The position numbers and the translations under genes are program-made. This document shows, in pieces, positions 50,701 to 63,882 of a stretch of 64,000 nt of DNA. The stretch's first letter is position 1; every line of letters begins with the position of its first letter. Under the pieces are notes generated by a model. The model was not told the DNA's origin, ran no database searches, and worked only from the letters and a program-made list of their open reading frames with translations. The stretch is from Ptiloglossa arizonensis (taxonomy: Eukaryota; Arthropoda; Insecta; Hymenoptera; Colletidae). The stretch is from positions 8,308,001-8,372,000 of the forward strand of contig NW_027478385.1 in the NCBI RefSeq assembly GCF_051014685.1. The letters are read 5' to 3'.

Positions 50701-53700
50701 CGTTCGCGAGATATGGGACTTTGAAGCTAAGAAATGGTTGACAAGACAATAAATTTTTCGCACTTCTGCTGCTCCAATCGCTTAACCAGAATGGCCTAAG
50801 GGAAAAATACACGTACCGTTGTAATCGGGCGAGTTTCTACTTTCAAATGCAATAGGAATTTTTGGGTTGGATCAATCCGTTCGCGAGATATGGGAGTTTG
50901 AAGCTAACAAATGGTTGAGAAGAGAACAAATTTTTCGCAATTCTGCTGCTCCAAACGCTTAACCAGAATGGCCTAGGGAAAAAATACACATACCGTTGTA
51001 ATCGGGCGAGTTTCTACTTTCAGCTACAATAGGAATTTTTGGGTTAGGTCAATTCGTTCGCGAGATATGGGACTTTGAAGCTAAGAAATGGTTGACAAGA
51101 CAATAAATTTTTCACAATTCTGCGGCTCCTAAGGCTTAACCAGGATGGCCTAGGGAAAAAATACACATACCTTTGTAATCGGGCGAGTTTCTACTTTCAG
51201 ATGCAATAGGAATTTTTGGGTTAGGTCAATCCGTTAGCGAGATATGGGAGTTTGATGCCAAGAAATGGTTGAGAAGGCAACAAATTTTTCGCAATTCTGC
51301 TGCTCCAAACGCTTAACCAGAATGGCCTAGGGAAAAAATGCACATACCGTTGTAATCGGGCGAGTTTCTACTTTCAGCTACAATAGGAAGTTTTGGGTTA
51401 GGTCAATTCGTTCGCGAGATATGGGACTTTGAAGCTAAGAAATGGTTGACAAGACAATAAATTTTTCGCAATTCTGCTGCTTCAAACGCTTAACCAGAAC
51501 GGCCTAGGGAGAAAATACACATACCGTTGTAATCGGGCGAGATTCTACTTTCAGTTATAATAGGTATTTTTGGGTTAGGTCTATCCGTTCGCGAGATATG
51601 GGACTTTGAAGCTAAGAAATGGTTGACAAGACAATAAATTTTTCGCACTTCTGCTGCTCCAATCGCTTAACCAGGATGGCCTAGGGAAAAAATACACATA
51701 CCTTTGTAATCGGGCGAGTTTCTACTTTCAGATGCAATAGGAATTTTTGGGTTAGGTCAATCCGTTCGCGAGATATGGGAGTTTGATGCCAAGAAATGGT
51801 TGAGAAGGCAACAAATTTTTCGCAATTCTGCTGCTCCAAACGCTTAACCAGAATGGCCTAGGGAAAAAATGTACATACCGTTGTAATCGGGCGAGTTTCT
51901 ACTTTCAGCTACAATAGGAATTTTTGGGATAGGTCAATTCGTTCGCGAGATATGGGACTTTGAAGCTAAGAAATGGTTGACAAGACAATAAATTTTTCAC
52001 AATTCTGCGGCTCCTAAGGCTTAACCAGGATGGCCTAGGGAAAAAATACACATACCTTTGTAATCGGGCGAGTTTCTACTTTCAGATGCAATAGGAATTT
52101 TTGGGTTAGGTCAATCCGTTCGCGAGATATGGGAGTTTGATGCCAAGAAATGGTTGAGAAGGCAACAAATTTTTCGCAATTCTGCTGCTCCAAACGCTTA
52201 ACCAGAATGGCCTAGGGAAAAAATGCACATACCGTTGTAATCGGGCGAGTTTCTACTTTCAGCTACAATAGGAAGTTTTGGGTTAGGTCAATTCGTTCGC
52301 GAGATATGGGACTTTGAAGCTAAGAAATGGTTGACAAGACAATAAATTTTTCGCAATTCTGCTGCTTCAAACGCTTAACCAGAACGGCCTAGGGAGAAAA
52401 TACACATACCGTTGTAATCGGGCGAGATTCTACTTTCAGTTATAATAGGTATTTTTGGGTTAGGTCAATCCGTTCGCGAGATATGGGACTTTGAAGCTAA
52501 GAAATGGTTGACAAGACAATAAATTTTTCGCACTTCTGCTGCTCCAATCGCTTAACCAGAATGGCCTAAGGGAAAAATACACGTACCGTTGTAATCGGGC
52601 GAGTTTCTACTTTCAAATGCAATAGGAATTTTTGGGTTGGGTCAATCCGTTCGCGAGATATGGGAGTTTGAAGCTAACAAATGGTTGAGAAGAGAACAAA
52701 TTTTTCGCAATTCTGCTGCTCCAAACGCTTAACCAGTATGGCCTAGGGAAAAAATGCACATACCGTTGTAATCGGGCGAGTTTCTACTTTCAGATGCAAT
52801 AGGAATTTTTGGGTTAGGTCAATCCGTTCGCGAGATATGGGAGTTTGAAGCTAACAAATGGTTGAGAAGAGAACAAAATTTTCGCAATTCTGCTGCTCCA
52901 AACGCTTAACCAGAATGGCCTAGGGAAAAAATACACATACCGTTGTAATCGGGCGAGTTTCTACTTTCAGGTGCAATAGGAATTTTTGGGTTCGGTCAAT
53001 CCGTTCGCGAGATATGGGAGTTTGATGCCAAGAAATGGTTGAGAAGGCAACAAATTTTTCGCAATTCTGCTGCTCCAAACGCTTCACAAGAATGGCCTAG
53101 GGAATAAATACACATACCCTTGTAATCGGGCGAGTTCCTACTTTCAGACGCAATAGGAATTTTTGGGTTAGGTCAATCCGTTCGCGAGATATGGGAGTTT
53201 GAAGCCAAGAAATGGTTGAGAAGGCAAAAAATTTTTCGCAATTCTGCTGCTCCAAACGCTTAACAAGAATGGCCTAGGGAATAAATACACATACCCTTGT
53301 AATCGGGCGAGTTCCTACTTTCAGACGCAATAGGAATTTTTGGGTTAGGTCAATCCGTTCGCGAGATATGGGAGTTTGAAGCCAAGAAATGGTTGAGAAC
53401 GCAAAAAATTTTTCGCAATTCTGCTGCTTCAAACGCTTAACCAGACTGGCCTAGGGAAAAAATACACATACCGTTGTAATCGGGCGAGTTTCTACTTTCA
53501 GCTACAATAGGAATTTTTGGGTTAGGTCAATTCGTTCGCGAGATATGGGACTTTGAAGCTAAGAAATGGTTGACAAGACAATAAATTTTTCGCAATTCTG
53601 CTGCTTCAAACGCTTAACCAGAACGGCCTAGGGAAAAAATACACATACCGTTGTAATCGGGCGAGATTCTACTTTCAGTTACAATAGGTATTTTTGGGTT

Positions 53701-54150
53701 AGGTCAATCCGTTCGCGAGATATGGGACTTTGAGGCTAAGAAATGGTTGACAAGACAATAAATTTTTCGCATTTCTGCTGCTCCAATCGCTTAACCAGAA
53801 TGGCCTAAGGGAAAAATACACGTACGGTTGTAATCGGGCGAGTTTCTACTTTCAAATGCAATAGGAATTTTTGGGTTGGGTCAATCCGTTCGCGAGATAT
53901 GGGAGTTTGAAGCTAACAAATGGTTGAGAAGAGAACAAATTTTTCGCAATTCTGCTGCTCCAAACGCTTAACCAGAATGGCCTAGGGAAAAAATACACAT
54001 ACCGTTGTAATCGGGCGAGATTCTACTTTCACTTACAATAGGTATTTTTTGGGTTAGGTCAATCCGTTCGCGAGATATGGGACTTTGAAGCTAAGAAATG
54101 GTTGACAAGACAATAAATTTTTCGCAATTCTGCGGCTCCTAACGCTTAAC
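47778..54150 (+). repeat. 13-mer-type domain with a 5-monomer sub-repeat
   Basis: Thirty-six family-2 monomers. The five-monomer run CAGGATGG/GATGCCAAG, AAAATGCACAT, GGGAGAAAATAC, CTAAGGG, CAGAAAGG or its equivalent begins at 48486 and again at 49371 (885 bp apart). Later the CAGGATGG and AAAATGCACAT pair recurs at 51141, 51672 and 52026. The last seven monomers match 33091-34329. The monomer at 53973 carries one extra T (GGTATTTTTTGGG). Confidence 0.85.
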
Positions 54151-54856
54151 CAGAATGGCCTAGGGAAAAAATACACATACCCTTGTAATCGGGCGAGTTT
54201 CTACTTTCAGACGCAACAGGAATTTTTGGGTTAGGTCAATCCGTTCGCGAGATATGGGAGTTTGAAGCCAAGAAATGGTTGAGAAGGCAAAAATTTTTCG
54301 CAATTCTGCTGCTCCAAACGCTTAACCAGGATGGCCTAGGGAAAAAATACACATACCGTTGTAATCGGGCGAGTTTCTACTTTCAGATGCAATAGGAATT
54401 TTAGGGTTAGGTCAACCGTTCGAGAGATATGGGAGTTTGATGCCAAGAAATGGTTGAGAAGGCAAAAAATTTTTCGCAATTCTGCTGCTCCAAACGCTTA
54501 ACCAGAATGGCCTAGGGAAAAAATACACATACCGTTGTAATCGGGCGAGTTTCTACTTTCTGATGCAACAGGAATTTTTGGGTTAGGTCAATCCGTTCGT
54601 GAGATATGGGAGTTTGAAGCTAAGAAATAGTTCAGAAGACAACAAATTTTTCGCACTTCGGCTGCTCCAAACGCTTAACCAGAATGGCCTAGGGAAAAAA
54701 TACACATACCGTTGTAATCGGGCGAGTTTCTACTTTCAGACGCAATAGGAATTTTTGGGTTAGGTCAATCCGTTCGCGAGATATGGGAGTTTGAAGCAAA
54801 GAAATGGTTGAGAAGAGAACACATTTTTCGCAATTCTGCTGCTCCAAACGCTTAAC
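54151..54856 (+). repeat. 26-mer HOR fragment with internal deletion (monomers 26, 1, 6, 7)
   Basis: Four monomers: 54151 (CATACCCTTG, GACGCAACAGG, one A short in GGCAAAAATTTTTCG), 54327 (GTCAACCGTTCGAGAG, one base short), 54503 (TTCTGATGCAAC with TTCGTGAG) and 54680 (GCAAAGAAATGG with GAACACATTTTTCGC). They are monomers 26, 1, 6 and 7 of the 26-mer, so monomers 2-5 are missing. Confidence 0.88.
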
Positions 54857-56095
54857 CAGAATGGCCTAGGGATAAAATACACATACCGTTGTAATCGGGC
54901 GAGTTTCTACTTTCAGACGCAATAGGAATTTTTGGGTCAGGTCAATCCGTTCGCGAGATATGGGGGTTTGAAGCCAAGAAATGGTTGAGAAGGCAAAAAA
55001 TTTTTCGCAATTCTGCTGCTTCAAACGCTTAACCAGAATGGCCTAGGAAAAAAATACACATACCGTTGTAATCGGGCGAGTTTCCACTTTCAGTTACAAT
55101 AGGAATTTTTGGGTTAGGTCAATCCGTTCGCGAGACATGGGACTTTGAAGCTAAGAAATGGTTGACAAGTCAATAAATTTTTCGCACTTCTTCTGCTCCA
55201 ATCGCTTAACCAGAATATCCTAAGGGAAAAATACACGTACCGTTGTAATCGGGCGAGTTTCTAATTTCAAATGCAATAGGAATTTTTGGGTTAGGTCAAT
55301 CCGTTCGCGAGATATGGGAGTTTGAAGCTAAGAAATGGTTGAGAAGAGAACAAATTTTTCGCAATTCTGCTGCTCCAAACGCTTAACCAGAATGGCCTAG
55401 GGAAAAAATACGCATACCGATATAATCGGGCGGGTTTCTACTTTCAGACGCAGCAGGAATTTTTGGGTTTGGTCAATCCTTTCGCGAGATATGGGACTTT
55501 GAAGCTAAGGAATGGTTGAGAAGGCAACAAATTTTTCGCAATTCTGCTGCTCCAAACGCTTAACCAGAATGGGCTAGGGAAGAAATACACATACCGTTGT
55601 AATCGGGCGAGTTTCTACTTTCAGATGCAATAGGAATTTTTGGGTTAGGTCAATCCGTTCGCGAGATATGGGAGTTTGAAGCCAAGAAATGGTTGAGAAG
55701 GCAAAAAATTTTTCGCAATTCTGCTGCTCCAAACGCTTAACCAGGATGGCGTAGGGAAAAAATACACATACCGTTGTAATCGGGCGAGTTTCTACTTTCA
55801 GATGCAATAGGAATTTTAGGGTTAGGTCTATCCGTTCCCGAGATATGGGAGTTTGATGCCAAGAAATGGTTGAGAAGGCAAAAAATTTTTCGCAATTCTG
55901 CTGCTCCTAACGCTTAACCAGAATGGCCGAGGGAAAAAATACACATACCGTTGTAATCGGGCGAGTTTCTACTTTCAGCCGCAATAGGAATTTTTGGGTT
56001 AGGTCAAACCGTTCGCGAGATATGGGAGTTTGAAGCCAAGAAATGGTTGAGAAGGCAAAAAATTTTTCGCATTTCTGCTGCTTCAAACGCTTAAC
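54857..56095 (+). repeat. 12-mer HOR, first seven monomers
   Basis: Starts with GGGATAAAATAC and GATATGGGGGTTTG. It then contains GTTTCCACTTTCAG with GAGACATGGG, a GAATATCC/CTAAGGG monomer with TCTAATTTC, the ACCGATATAATCGGGCGG monomer with GACGCAGCAGG, GGGCTAGGGAAGAAATAC, a GGCGTAGGG monomer and GGCCGAGGG with GCCGCAATAGG. These correspond to the opening of the 12-mer at 61759. GGCGTAGGG at 55747 removes a minus-strand stop. Confidence 0.87.
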
Positions 56096-57972
56096 CAGAC
56101 TGGCCTAGGGAAAAAATACACATACCGTTGTAATCGGGCGAGTTTCTACTTTCAGCTACAATAGGAATTTTTGGGTTAGGTCAATTCGTTCGCGAGATAT
56201 GGGACTTTGAAGCTAAGAAATGGTTGACAAGACAATAAATTTTTCGCAATTCTGCTGCTTCAAACGCTTAACCAGAACGGCCTAGGGAAAAAATTCACAT
56301 ACCGTTGTAATCGGGCGAGATTCTACTTTCAGTTACAATAGGTATTTTTGGGTTAGGTCAATCCGTTCGCGAGATATGGGACTTTGAAGCTAAGAAATGG
56401 TTGACAAGACAATAAATTTTTCGCATTTCTGCTGCTCCAATCGCTTAACCAGAATGGCCTAAGGGAAAAATACACGTACGGTTGTAATCGGGCGAGTTTC
56501 TACTTTCAAATGCAATAGGAATTTTTGGGTTGGGTCAATCCGTTCGCGAGATATGGGAGTTTGAAGCTAACAAATGGTTGAGAAGAGAACAAATTTTTCG
56601 CAATTCTGCTGCTCCAAACGCTTAACCAGAATGGCCTAGGGAAAAAATACACATACCGTTGTAATCGGGCGAGATTCTACTTTCACTTACAATAGGTATT
56701 TTTGGGTTAGGTCAATCCGTTCGCGAGATATGGGACTTTGAAGCTAAGAAATGGTTGACAAGACAATAAATTTTTCGCAATTCTGCGGCTCCTAACGCTT
56801 AACCAGGATGGCCTAGGGAAAAAATACACATACCTTTGTAATCGGGCGAGTTTCTACTTTCAGATGCAATAGGAATTTTTGGGTTCGGTCAATCCGTTCG
56901 CGAGATATGGGAGTTTGATGCCAAGAAATGGTTGAGAAGGCAACAAATTTTTCGCAATTCTGCTGCTCCAAACGCTTAACCAGAATGGCCTAGGGAGAAA
57001 ATACACATACCGTTGTAATCGGGCGAGTTTCTACATTCAGATGCAACAGGAATTTTTGGGTTAGGTCAATCCGTTCGCGAGATATGGGAGTTTGAAGCCA
57101 AGAAATGGTTGAGAAGGCAAAAAATTTTTCGCAATTCTGCTGCTCCAAACGCTTAACAAGAATGGCCTAGGGAATAAATACACATACCCTTGTAATCGGG
57201 CGAGTTCCTACTTTCAGACGCAATAGGAATTTTTGGGTTAGGTCAATCCGTTCGCGAGATATGGGAGTTTGAAGCCAAGAAATGGTTGAGAAGGCAAAAA
57301 ATTTTTCGCAATTCTGCTGCTTCATACGCTTAACCAGACTGGCCTAGGGAAAAAATACACATACCGTTGTAATCGGGCGAGTTTCTACTTTCAGCTACAA
57401 TAGGAATTTTTGGGTTAGGTCAATTCGTTCGCGAGATATGGGTCTTTGAAGCTAAGAAATGGTTGACAAGACAATAAATTTTTCGCAATGCTGCTGCTTC
57501 AAACGCTTAACCAGAACGGCCTAGGGAAAAAATACACATACCGTTGTAATCGGGCAAGATTCTACTTTCAGTTACAATAGGTATTTTTGGGTTAGGTCAA
57601 TCCGTTCGCGAGATATGGGACTTTGAAGCTAAGAAATGGTTGACAAGACAATAAATTTTACGCACTTCTGCTGCTCCAATCGCTTAACCAGAATGGCCTA
57701 AGGGAAAAATACACGTACCGTTGTAATCGGGCGAGTTTCTACTTTCAAATGCAATAGGAATTTTTGGGTTGGGTCAATCCGTTCGCGAGATATGGGAGTT
57801 TGAAGCTAACAAATGGTTGAGAAGAGAACAAATTTTTCGCAATTCTGCTGCTCCAAACGCTTAACCAGAATGGCCTAGGGAAAAAATACACATACCCTTG
57901 TAATCGGGCGAGTTTCTACTTTCAGACGCAACAGGAATTTTTGGGTTAGGTCAATCCGTTCGCGAGATATGG
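56096..57972 (+). repeat. 1.9-kb segment inserted into the 12-mer domain (copy of 33622-35498)
   Basis: Matches 33622-35498 at an offset of 22474. It separates the seven-monomer 12-mer fragment at 54857 from the next 12-mer copy, and ends within the monomer at 57866 at the GATATGGGGGTTTG block. Confidence 0.87.
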
Positions 57973-59988
57973 GGGTTTGAAGCCAAGAAATGGTTGAGAA
58001 GGCAAAAAATTTTTCGCAATTCTGCTGCTTCAAACGCTTAACCAGAATGGCCTAGGAAAAAAATACACATACCGTTGTAATCGGGCGAGTTTCCACTTTC
58101 AGTTACAATAGGAATTTTTGGGTTAGGTCAATCCGTTCGCGAGACATGGGACTTTGAAGCTAAGAAATGGTTGACAAGTCAATAAATTTTTCGCACTTCT
58201 TCTGCTCCAATCGCTTAACCAGAATAGCCTAAGGGAAAAATACACGTACCGTTGTAATCGGGCGAGTTTCTAATTTCAAATGCAATAGGAATTTTTGGGT
58301 TAGGTCAATCCGTTCGCGAGATATGGGAGTTTGAAGCTAAGAAATGGTTGAGAAGAGAACAAATTTTTCGCAATTCTGCTGCTCCAAACGCTTAACCAGA
58401 ATGGCCTAGGGAAAAAATACGCATACCGATATAATCGGGCGAGTTTCTACTTTCAGACGCAGCAGGAATTTTTGGGTTTGGTCAATCCTTTCGCGAGATA
58501 TGGGACTTTGAAGCTAAGAAATGGTTGAGAAGGCAACAAATTTTTCGCAATTCTGCTGCTCCAAACGCTTAACCAGAATGGGCTAGGGAAGAAATACACA
58601 TACCGTTGTAATCGGGCGAGTTTCTACTTTCAGATGCAATAGGAATTTTTGGGTTAGGTCAATCCGTTCGCGAGATATGGGAGTTTGAAGCCAAGAAATG
58701 GTTGAGAAGGCAAAAAATTTTTCGCAATTCTGCTGCTCCAAACGCTTAACCATGATGGCCTAGGGAAAAAATACACATACCGTTGTAATCGGGCGAGTTT
58801 CTACTTTCAGATGCAATAGGAATTTTGGGGTTAGGTCAATCCGTTCCCGAGATATGGGAGTTTGATGCCAAGAAATGGTTGAGAAGGCAAAAAATTTTTC
58901 GCAATTCTGCTGCTCCTAACGCTTAACCAGAATGGCCGAGGGAAAAAATACACATACCGTTGTAATCGGGCGAGTTTCTACTTTCAGCCGCAATAGGAAT
59001 TTTTGGGTTAGGTCAAACCTTTCGCGAGATATGGGAGTTTGAAGCCAAGAAATGGTTGAGAAGGCAAAAAATTTTTCGCATTTCTGCTGCTTCAAACGCT
59101 TAACCAGAATGGCCTAGGGAAAAAATACACATACCGTTGTAATCGGGCGAGTTTCTACTTCCAATGCAATAGGAATTTTTGGGTTAGGTCAATCCGTTCG
59201 CGTGATATGGGAGTTTGAAGCTAAGAAATGGTTGAGAACAGAACAAATTTTTCGCAATTCTGCTGCTCCAAACGCTTAACCAGAATGGCCTAGGGAATAA
59301 ATACACGTACCGCTGTAATCGGGCGAGTTTCTACTTTCAGATGCAATAGGAATTTTTGGGTTAGGTCAATCCGTTCGCGAGATATGGGAGTTTGAAGCTA
59401 ACAAATGGTTGAGAAGAGAACAAAATTTTCGCAATTCTGCTGCTCCAAAAGCTTAACCAGAATGGCCTAGGGAAAAAATTAACGTACCGCTGTAATCGGG
59501 CGAGTTTCTACTTTCAGATGCAATAGGAATTTTTGGGTTAGGTCAATCCGTTCGCGTGATATGGGAGTTTGAAGCTAAGAAATGGTTGAGAACAGAACAA
59601 ATTTTTCGCAATTCTGCTGCTCCAAACGCTTAACCAGAATGGCCTAGGGAATAAATACACGTACCGCTGTAATCAGGCGAGTTTCTACTTTCAGATGCAA
59701 TAGGAATTTTTGGGTTAGGTCAATCCGTTCCCGTGATATGGGAGTTTGAAGCTAAGAAATGGTTGAGTACAGAACAAATTTTTCGCAATTCTGCTGCTCC
59801 AAACGCTTAACCAGAATGGCCTAGGGTATAAATACGCACACCGTTGTAATCGGGCGAGTTTCTAATTTCAGACGCAGCAGGAATTTTTGGGTTTTGTCAA
59901 TCCGTTCGCGAGATATGGGAATTTGAAGCTAAGAAATGGTTAAGAAGGCAACACATTTTTCGCAATTCTGCTGCTCCAAACGCTTAAC
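57972..59988 (+). repeat. 12-monomer HOR, copy entering from a hybrid monomer
   Basis: Matches 61865-63882 at an offset of 3893, becoming 3894 after a one-base loss near 59160 (CTACTTCCAATGC). It contains the GAGACATGGG, GATATAATCGGGCG, GGGCTAGGGAAG, GGCCGAGGG, CGTGATATGGG/GAACAGAAC and GGGTATAAATACGC monomers. The first monomer (57866) is half 26-mer type, half 12-mer type. Confidence 0.9.
59827..59835 (+). other. TATAAATAC variant (TATA-box-like)
   Basis: A monomer variant turns GGGAAAAAATAC into GGGTATAAATAC, giving an exact TATAAATA. The same variant recurs at 63721-63729 in the next 12-mer copy. There is no gene downstream, so promoter activity is not claimed. It could matter only if the array is transcribed. 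Confidence 0.2.
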
Positions 59989-60696
59989 CAGAATGGCCTA
60001 GGGATAAAATACACATACCGTTGTAATCGGGCGAGTTTCTACTTTCAGACGCAATAGGAATTTTTGGGTCAGGTCAATCCGTTCGCGAGATATGGGGGTT
60101 TGAAGCCAAGAAATGGTTGAGAAGGCAAAAAATTTTTCGCAATTCTGCTGCTCCAAACGCTTTACCAGAATGGCCTAGGGAAAAAATACACATGCCGCTG
60201 TAATCGGGCGAGTTTCTACTTTCAGTCGCAACAGGAATTTTTGGGTTAGGTCAATCCGTTCGCGAGTTATGGGAGTTTGAATCCAAGAAATGGTTGAGAA
60301 GGCAAAAAATTTTTCGCAATTCTGCTGCTCCAAACGCTTAACCAGAATAGCCTAGGGAAAAAATACACATACCGTTGTAATCGGGCGAGTTTCTACTTTC
60401 AGATGCAACAGGAACTTTTGGGTTAGGTCAATCCGTTCGCGAGATATGGGAGTTTGAAGCCAAGAAATGGTTGAGAAGGCAAACAATTTTTCGCAATTCT
60501 GCTGCTCCAGACGCTTCACCAAAATGGCCTAGGGAAAAAATACACATTCCGTTGTAATTGGGCGAGTTTCTACTTTCAGACGCAACAGGAATTTTTGGGT
60601 TGGGTCAGTCCGTTCGCGAGATATGGGACTTTGAAGCTAAGAAATTGTTGACAAGACAATAAATTTTTCGCACTTTTGCTGCTCCAATTGCATAAC
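59989..60696 (+). repeat. Four mixed monomers
   Basis: 59989 opens like the 12-mer (GGGATAAAATAC, GGGTCAGG, GGGGGTTTG). 60166 is CAGTCGCAACAGG/GAATCCAAG type (as in the 708-bp block), 60343 is a GATGCAACAGG monomer, and 60520 has CTTCACCAAAATGG and CACATTCCG like 26-mer monomer 14. None continues a single known register. Confidence 0.82.
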
Positions 60697-61758
60697 CAGA
60701 ATGGCCTAAGGGAAAAATACACATACCGTTGTAATCGGGCGAGTTTCTAGTTTCAGATGCAACAGGAATTTTTGGGTTAGGTCAATCCGTTCGCGAGATA
60801 TGGGAGTTTGAAGCCAAGAAATGGTTGAGGAGGCAAAAAATTTTTCGCAATTCTGCTGCTCCAAACGCTTAACCAGAATGGCCTAGGGAAAAAATACACA
60901 TACCGTTGTAATCGGGCGAGTTTCTACTTTCAGTTACAATAGGAATTTTTGGGTTAGGTCAAGCCGTTCGCGAGATATGTGACTTTGAAGCTAAGAAATG
61001 GTTGACAAGAAAATAAATTTTTCGCAATTCTGCTGCTTCAAACGCTTAACCAGAATGGCCTAGGGAAAAAATACACATACCGTTGTAATCGGGCGAGATT
61101 CTACTTTCAGTTAGAATAGGAATTTTTTGGTTAAGTCAATCCGTTCGCGAGATATGGGACTTTGAAGCTAAGAAATGGTTGACAAGACAATAAATTTTTC
61201 GCACTTCTGCTGCTCCAATCGCTTAACCAGAATGGCCTAAGGGAAAAATACACATACCGTTGTAATCGGGCGAGTTTCTACTTTCAGATGCAACAGGAAT
61301 TTTTGGGTTAGGTCAATCCGTTCGCGAGATATGGGAGTTTGAAGCCAAGAAATGGTTGAGAAGGCAAAAAATTTTTCGCAATTCTGCTGCTCCAAACGCT
61401 TAACCAGAATGGCCTAGGGAAAAAATACACATACCGTTGTAATCGGGCGAGTTTCTACTTTCTGATGCAACAGGAATTTTTGGGTTAGGTCAATCCGTTC
61501 GCGAGATATGGGAGTTTGAAGCTAAGAAATAGTTCAGAAGACAACAAATTTTTCGCACTTCGGCTGCTCCAAACGCTTAACCAGAATGGCCTAGGGAAAA
61601 AATACACATACCGCTGTAATCGGGCGAGTTTCTACTTTCTGACGCAATAGGAATTTTTGGGTTAGGTCAATCCGTTCGCGAGATATGAGAGTTTGAAGCA
61701 AAGAAATGGTTGAGAAGAGAACACATTTATCGCAATTCTGCTGCTCCAAACGCTTAAC
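60697..61758 (+). repeat. 26-mer HOR fragment (monomers 2-7)
   Basis: Matches about 200-1238 at an offset of 60520: TTTCTAGTTTCAG, GTTACAATAGG with GATATGTGAC, GTTAGAATAGG with GGTTAAGTC, the CTAAGGG/CATACCG monomer, TTCTGATGCAAC and GAACACATTTATCGC. Several private substitutions (GACAAGAAAATAAA, GATATGAGAG, TTCTGACGC) show it is an older or more diverged copy than the pair at 1-7930. Confidence 0.88.
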
Positions 61759-63882
61759 CAGAATGGCCTAGGGATAAAATACACATACCGTTGTAATCGG
61801 GCGAGTTTCTACTTTCAGACGCAATAGGAATTTTTGGGTCAGGTCAATCCGTTCGCGAGATATGGGGGTTTGAAGCCAAGAAATGGTTGAGAAGGCAAAA
61901 AATTTTTCGCAATTCTGCTGCTTCAAACGCTTAACCAGAATGGCCTAGGAAAAAAATACACATACCGTTGTAATCGGGCGAGTTTCCACTTTCAGTTACA
62001 ATAGGAATTTTTGGGTTAGGTCAATCCGTTCGCGAGACATGGGACTTTGAAGCTAAGAAATGGTTGACAAGTCAATAAATTTTTCGCACTTCTTCTGCTC
62101 CAATCGCTTAACCAGAATAGCCTAAGGGAAAAATACACGTACCGTTGTAATCGGGCGAGTTTCTAATTTCAAATGCAATAGGAATTTTTGGGTTAGGTCA
62201 ATCCGTTCGCGAGATATGGGAGTTTGAAGCTAAGAAATGGTTGAGAAGAGAACAAATTTTTCGCAATTCTGCTGCTCCAAACGCTTAACCAGAATGGCCT
62301 AGGGAAAAAATACGCATACCGATATAATCGGGCGAGTTTCTACTTTCAGACGCAGCAGGAATTTTTGGGTTTGGTCAATCCTTTCGCGAGATATGGGACT
62401 TTGAAGCTAAGAAATGGTTGAGAAGGCAACAAATTTTTCGCAATTCTGCTGCTCCAAACGCTTAACCAGAATGGGCTAGGGAAGAAATACACATACCGTT
62501 GTAATCGGGCGAGTTTCTACTTTCAGATGCAATAGGAATTTTTGGGTTAGGTCAATCCGTTCGCGAGATATGGGAGTTTGAAGCCAAGAAATGGTTGAGA
62601 AGGCAAAAAATTTTTCGCAATTCTGCTGCTCCAAACGCTTAACCATGATGGCCTAGGGAAAAAATACACATACCGTTGTAATCGGGCGAGTTTCTACTTT
62701 CAGATGCAATAGGAATTTTGGGGTTAGGTCAATCCGTTCCCGAGATATGGGAGTTTGATGCCAAGAAATGGTTGAGAAGGCAAAAAATTTTTCGCAATTC
62801 TGCTGCTCCTAACGCTTAACCAGAATGGCCGAGGGAAAAAATACACATACCGTTGTAATCGGGCGAGTTTCTACTTTCAGCCGCAATAGGAATTTTTGGG
62901 TTAGGTCAAACCTTTCGCGAGATATGGGAGTTTGAAGCCAAGAAATGGTTGAGAAGGCAAAAAATTTTTCGCATTTCTGCTGCTTCAAACGCTTAACCAG
63001 AATGGCCTAGGGAAAAAATACACATACCGTTGTAATCCGGCGAGTTTCTACTTTCAAATGCAATAGGAATTTTTGGGTTATGTCAATCCGTTCGCGTGAT
63101 ATGGGAGTTTGAAGCTAAGAAATGGTTGAGAACAGAACAAATTTTTCGCAATTCTGCTGCTCCAAACGCTTAACCAGAATGGCCTAGGGAATAAATACAC
63201 GTACCGCTGTAATCGGGCGAGTTTCTACTTTCAGATGCAATAGGAATTTTTGGGTTAGGTCAATCCGTTCGCGAGATATGGGAGTTTGAATCTAACAAAT
63301 GGTTGAGAAGAGAACAAAATTTTCGCAATTCTGCTGCTCCAAAAGCTTAACCAGAATGGCCTAGGGAAAAAATTAACATACCGCTGTAATCGGGCGAGTT
63401 TCTACTTTCAGATGCAATAGGAATTTTTGGGTTAGGTCAATCCGTTCGCGTGATATGGGAGTTTGAAGCTAAGAAATGGTTGAGAACAGAACAAATTTTT
63501 CGCAATTCTGCTGCTCCAAACGCTTAACCAGAATGGCCTAGGGAATAAATACACGTACCGCTGTAATCAGGCGAGTTTCTACTTTCAGATGCAATAGGAA
63601 TTTTTGGGTTAGGTCAATCCGTTCGCGTGATATGGGAGTTTGAAGCTAAGAAATGGTTGAGTACAGAACAAATTTTTCGCAATTCTGCTGCTCCAAACGC
63701 TTAACCAGAATGGCCTAGGGTATAAATACGCACACCGTTGTAATCGGGCGAGTTTCTAATTTCAGACGCAGCAGGAATTTTTGGGTTTGGTCAATCCGTT
63801 CTCGAGATATGGGAATTTGAAGCTAAGAAATGGTTAAGAAGGCAACACATTTTTCGCAATTCTGCTGCTCCAAACGCTTAAC
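61759..63882 (+). repeat. 12-monomer HOR (2124 bp), complete copy
   Basis: Twelve monomers of 177 bp, bounded by the identical opening GGGATAAAATAC/GGGTC at 61759 and 63883. The last five monomers alternate CGTGATATGGG/GAACAGAAC types with GAATAAATACACGTACCGC types, ending in GGGTATAAATACGCAC. The unit restarts at 63883 and runs off the window, so this is probably the HOR that dominates to the right. Confidence 0.88.

Noticed and set aside
55574..55807. Minus-strand open frame of 77 codons
   Set aside because: Same frame of the same satellite, opened by GGCGTAGGG at 55747. Its peptide is the monomer translation again, so it is a by-product of the period.
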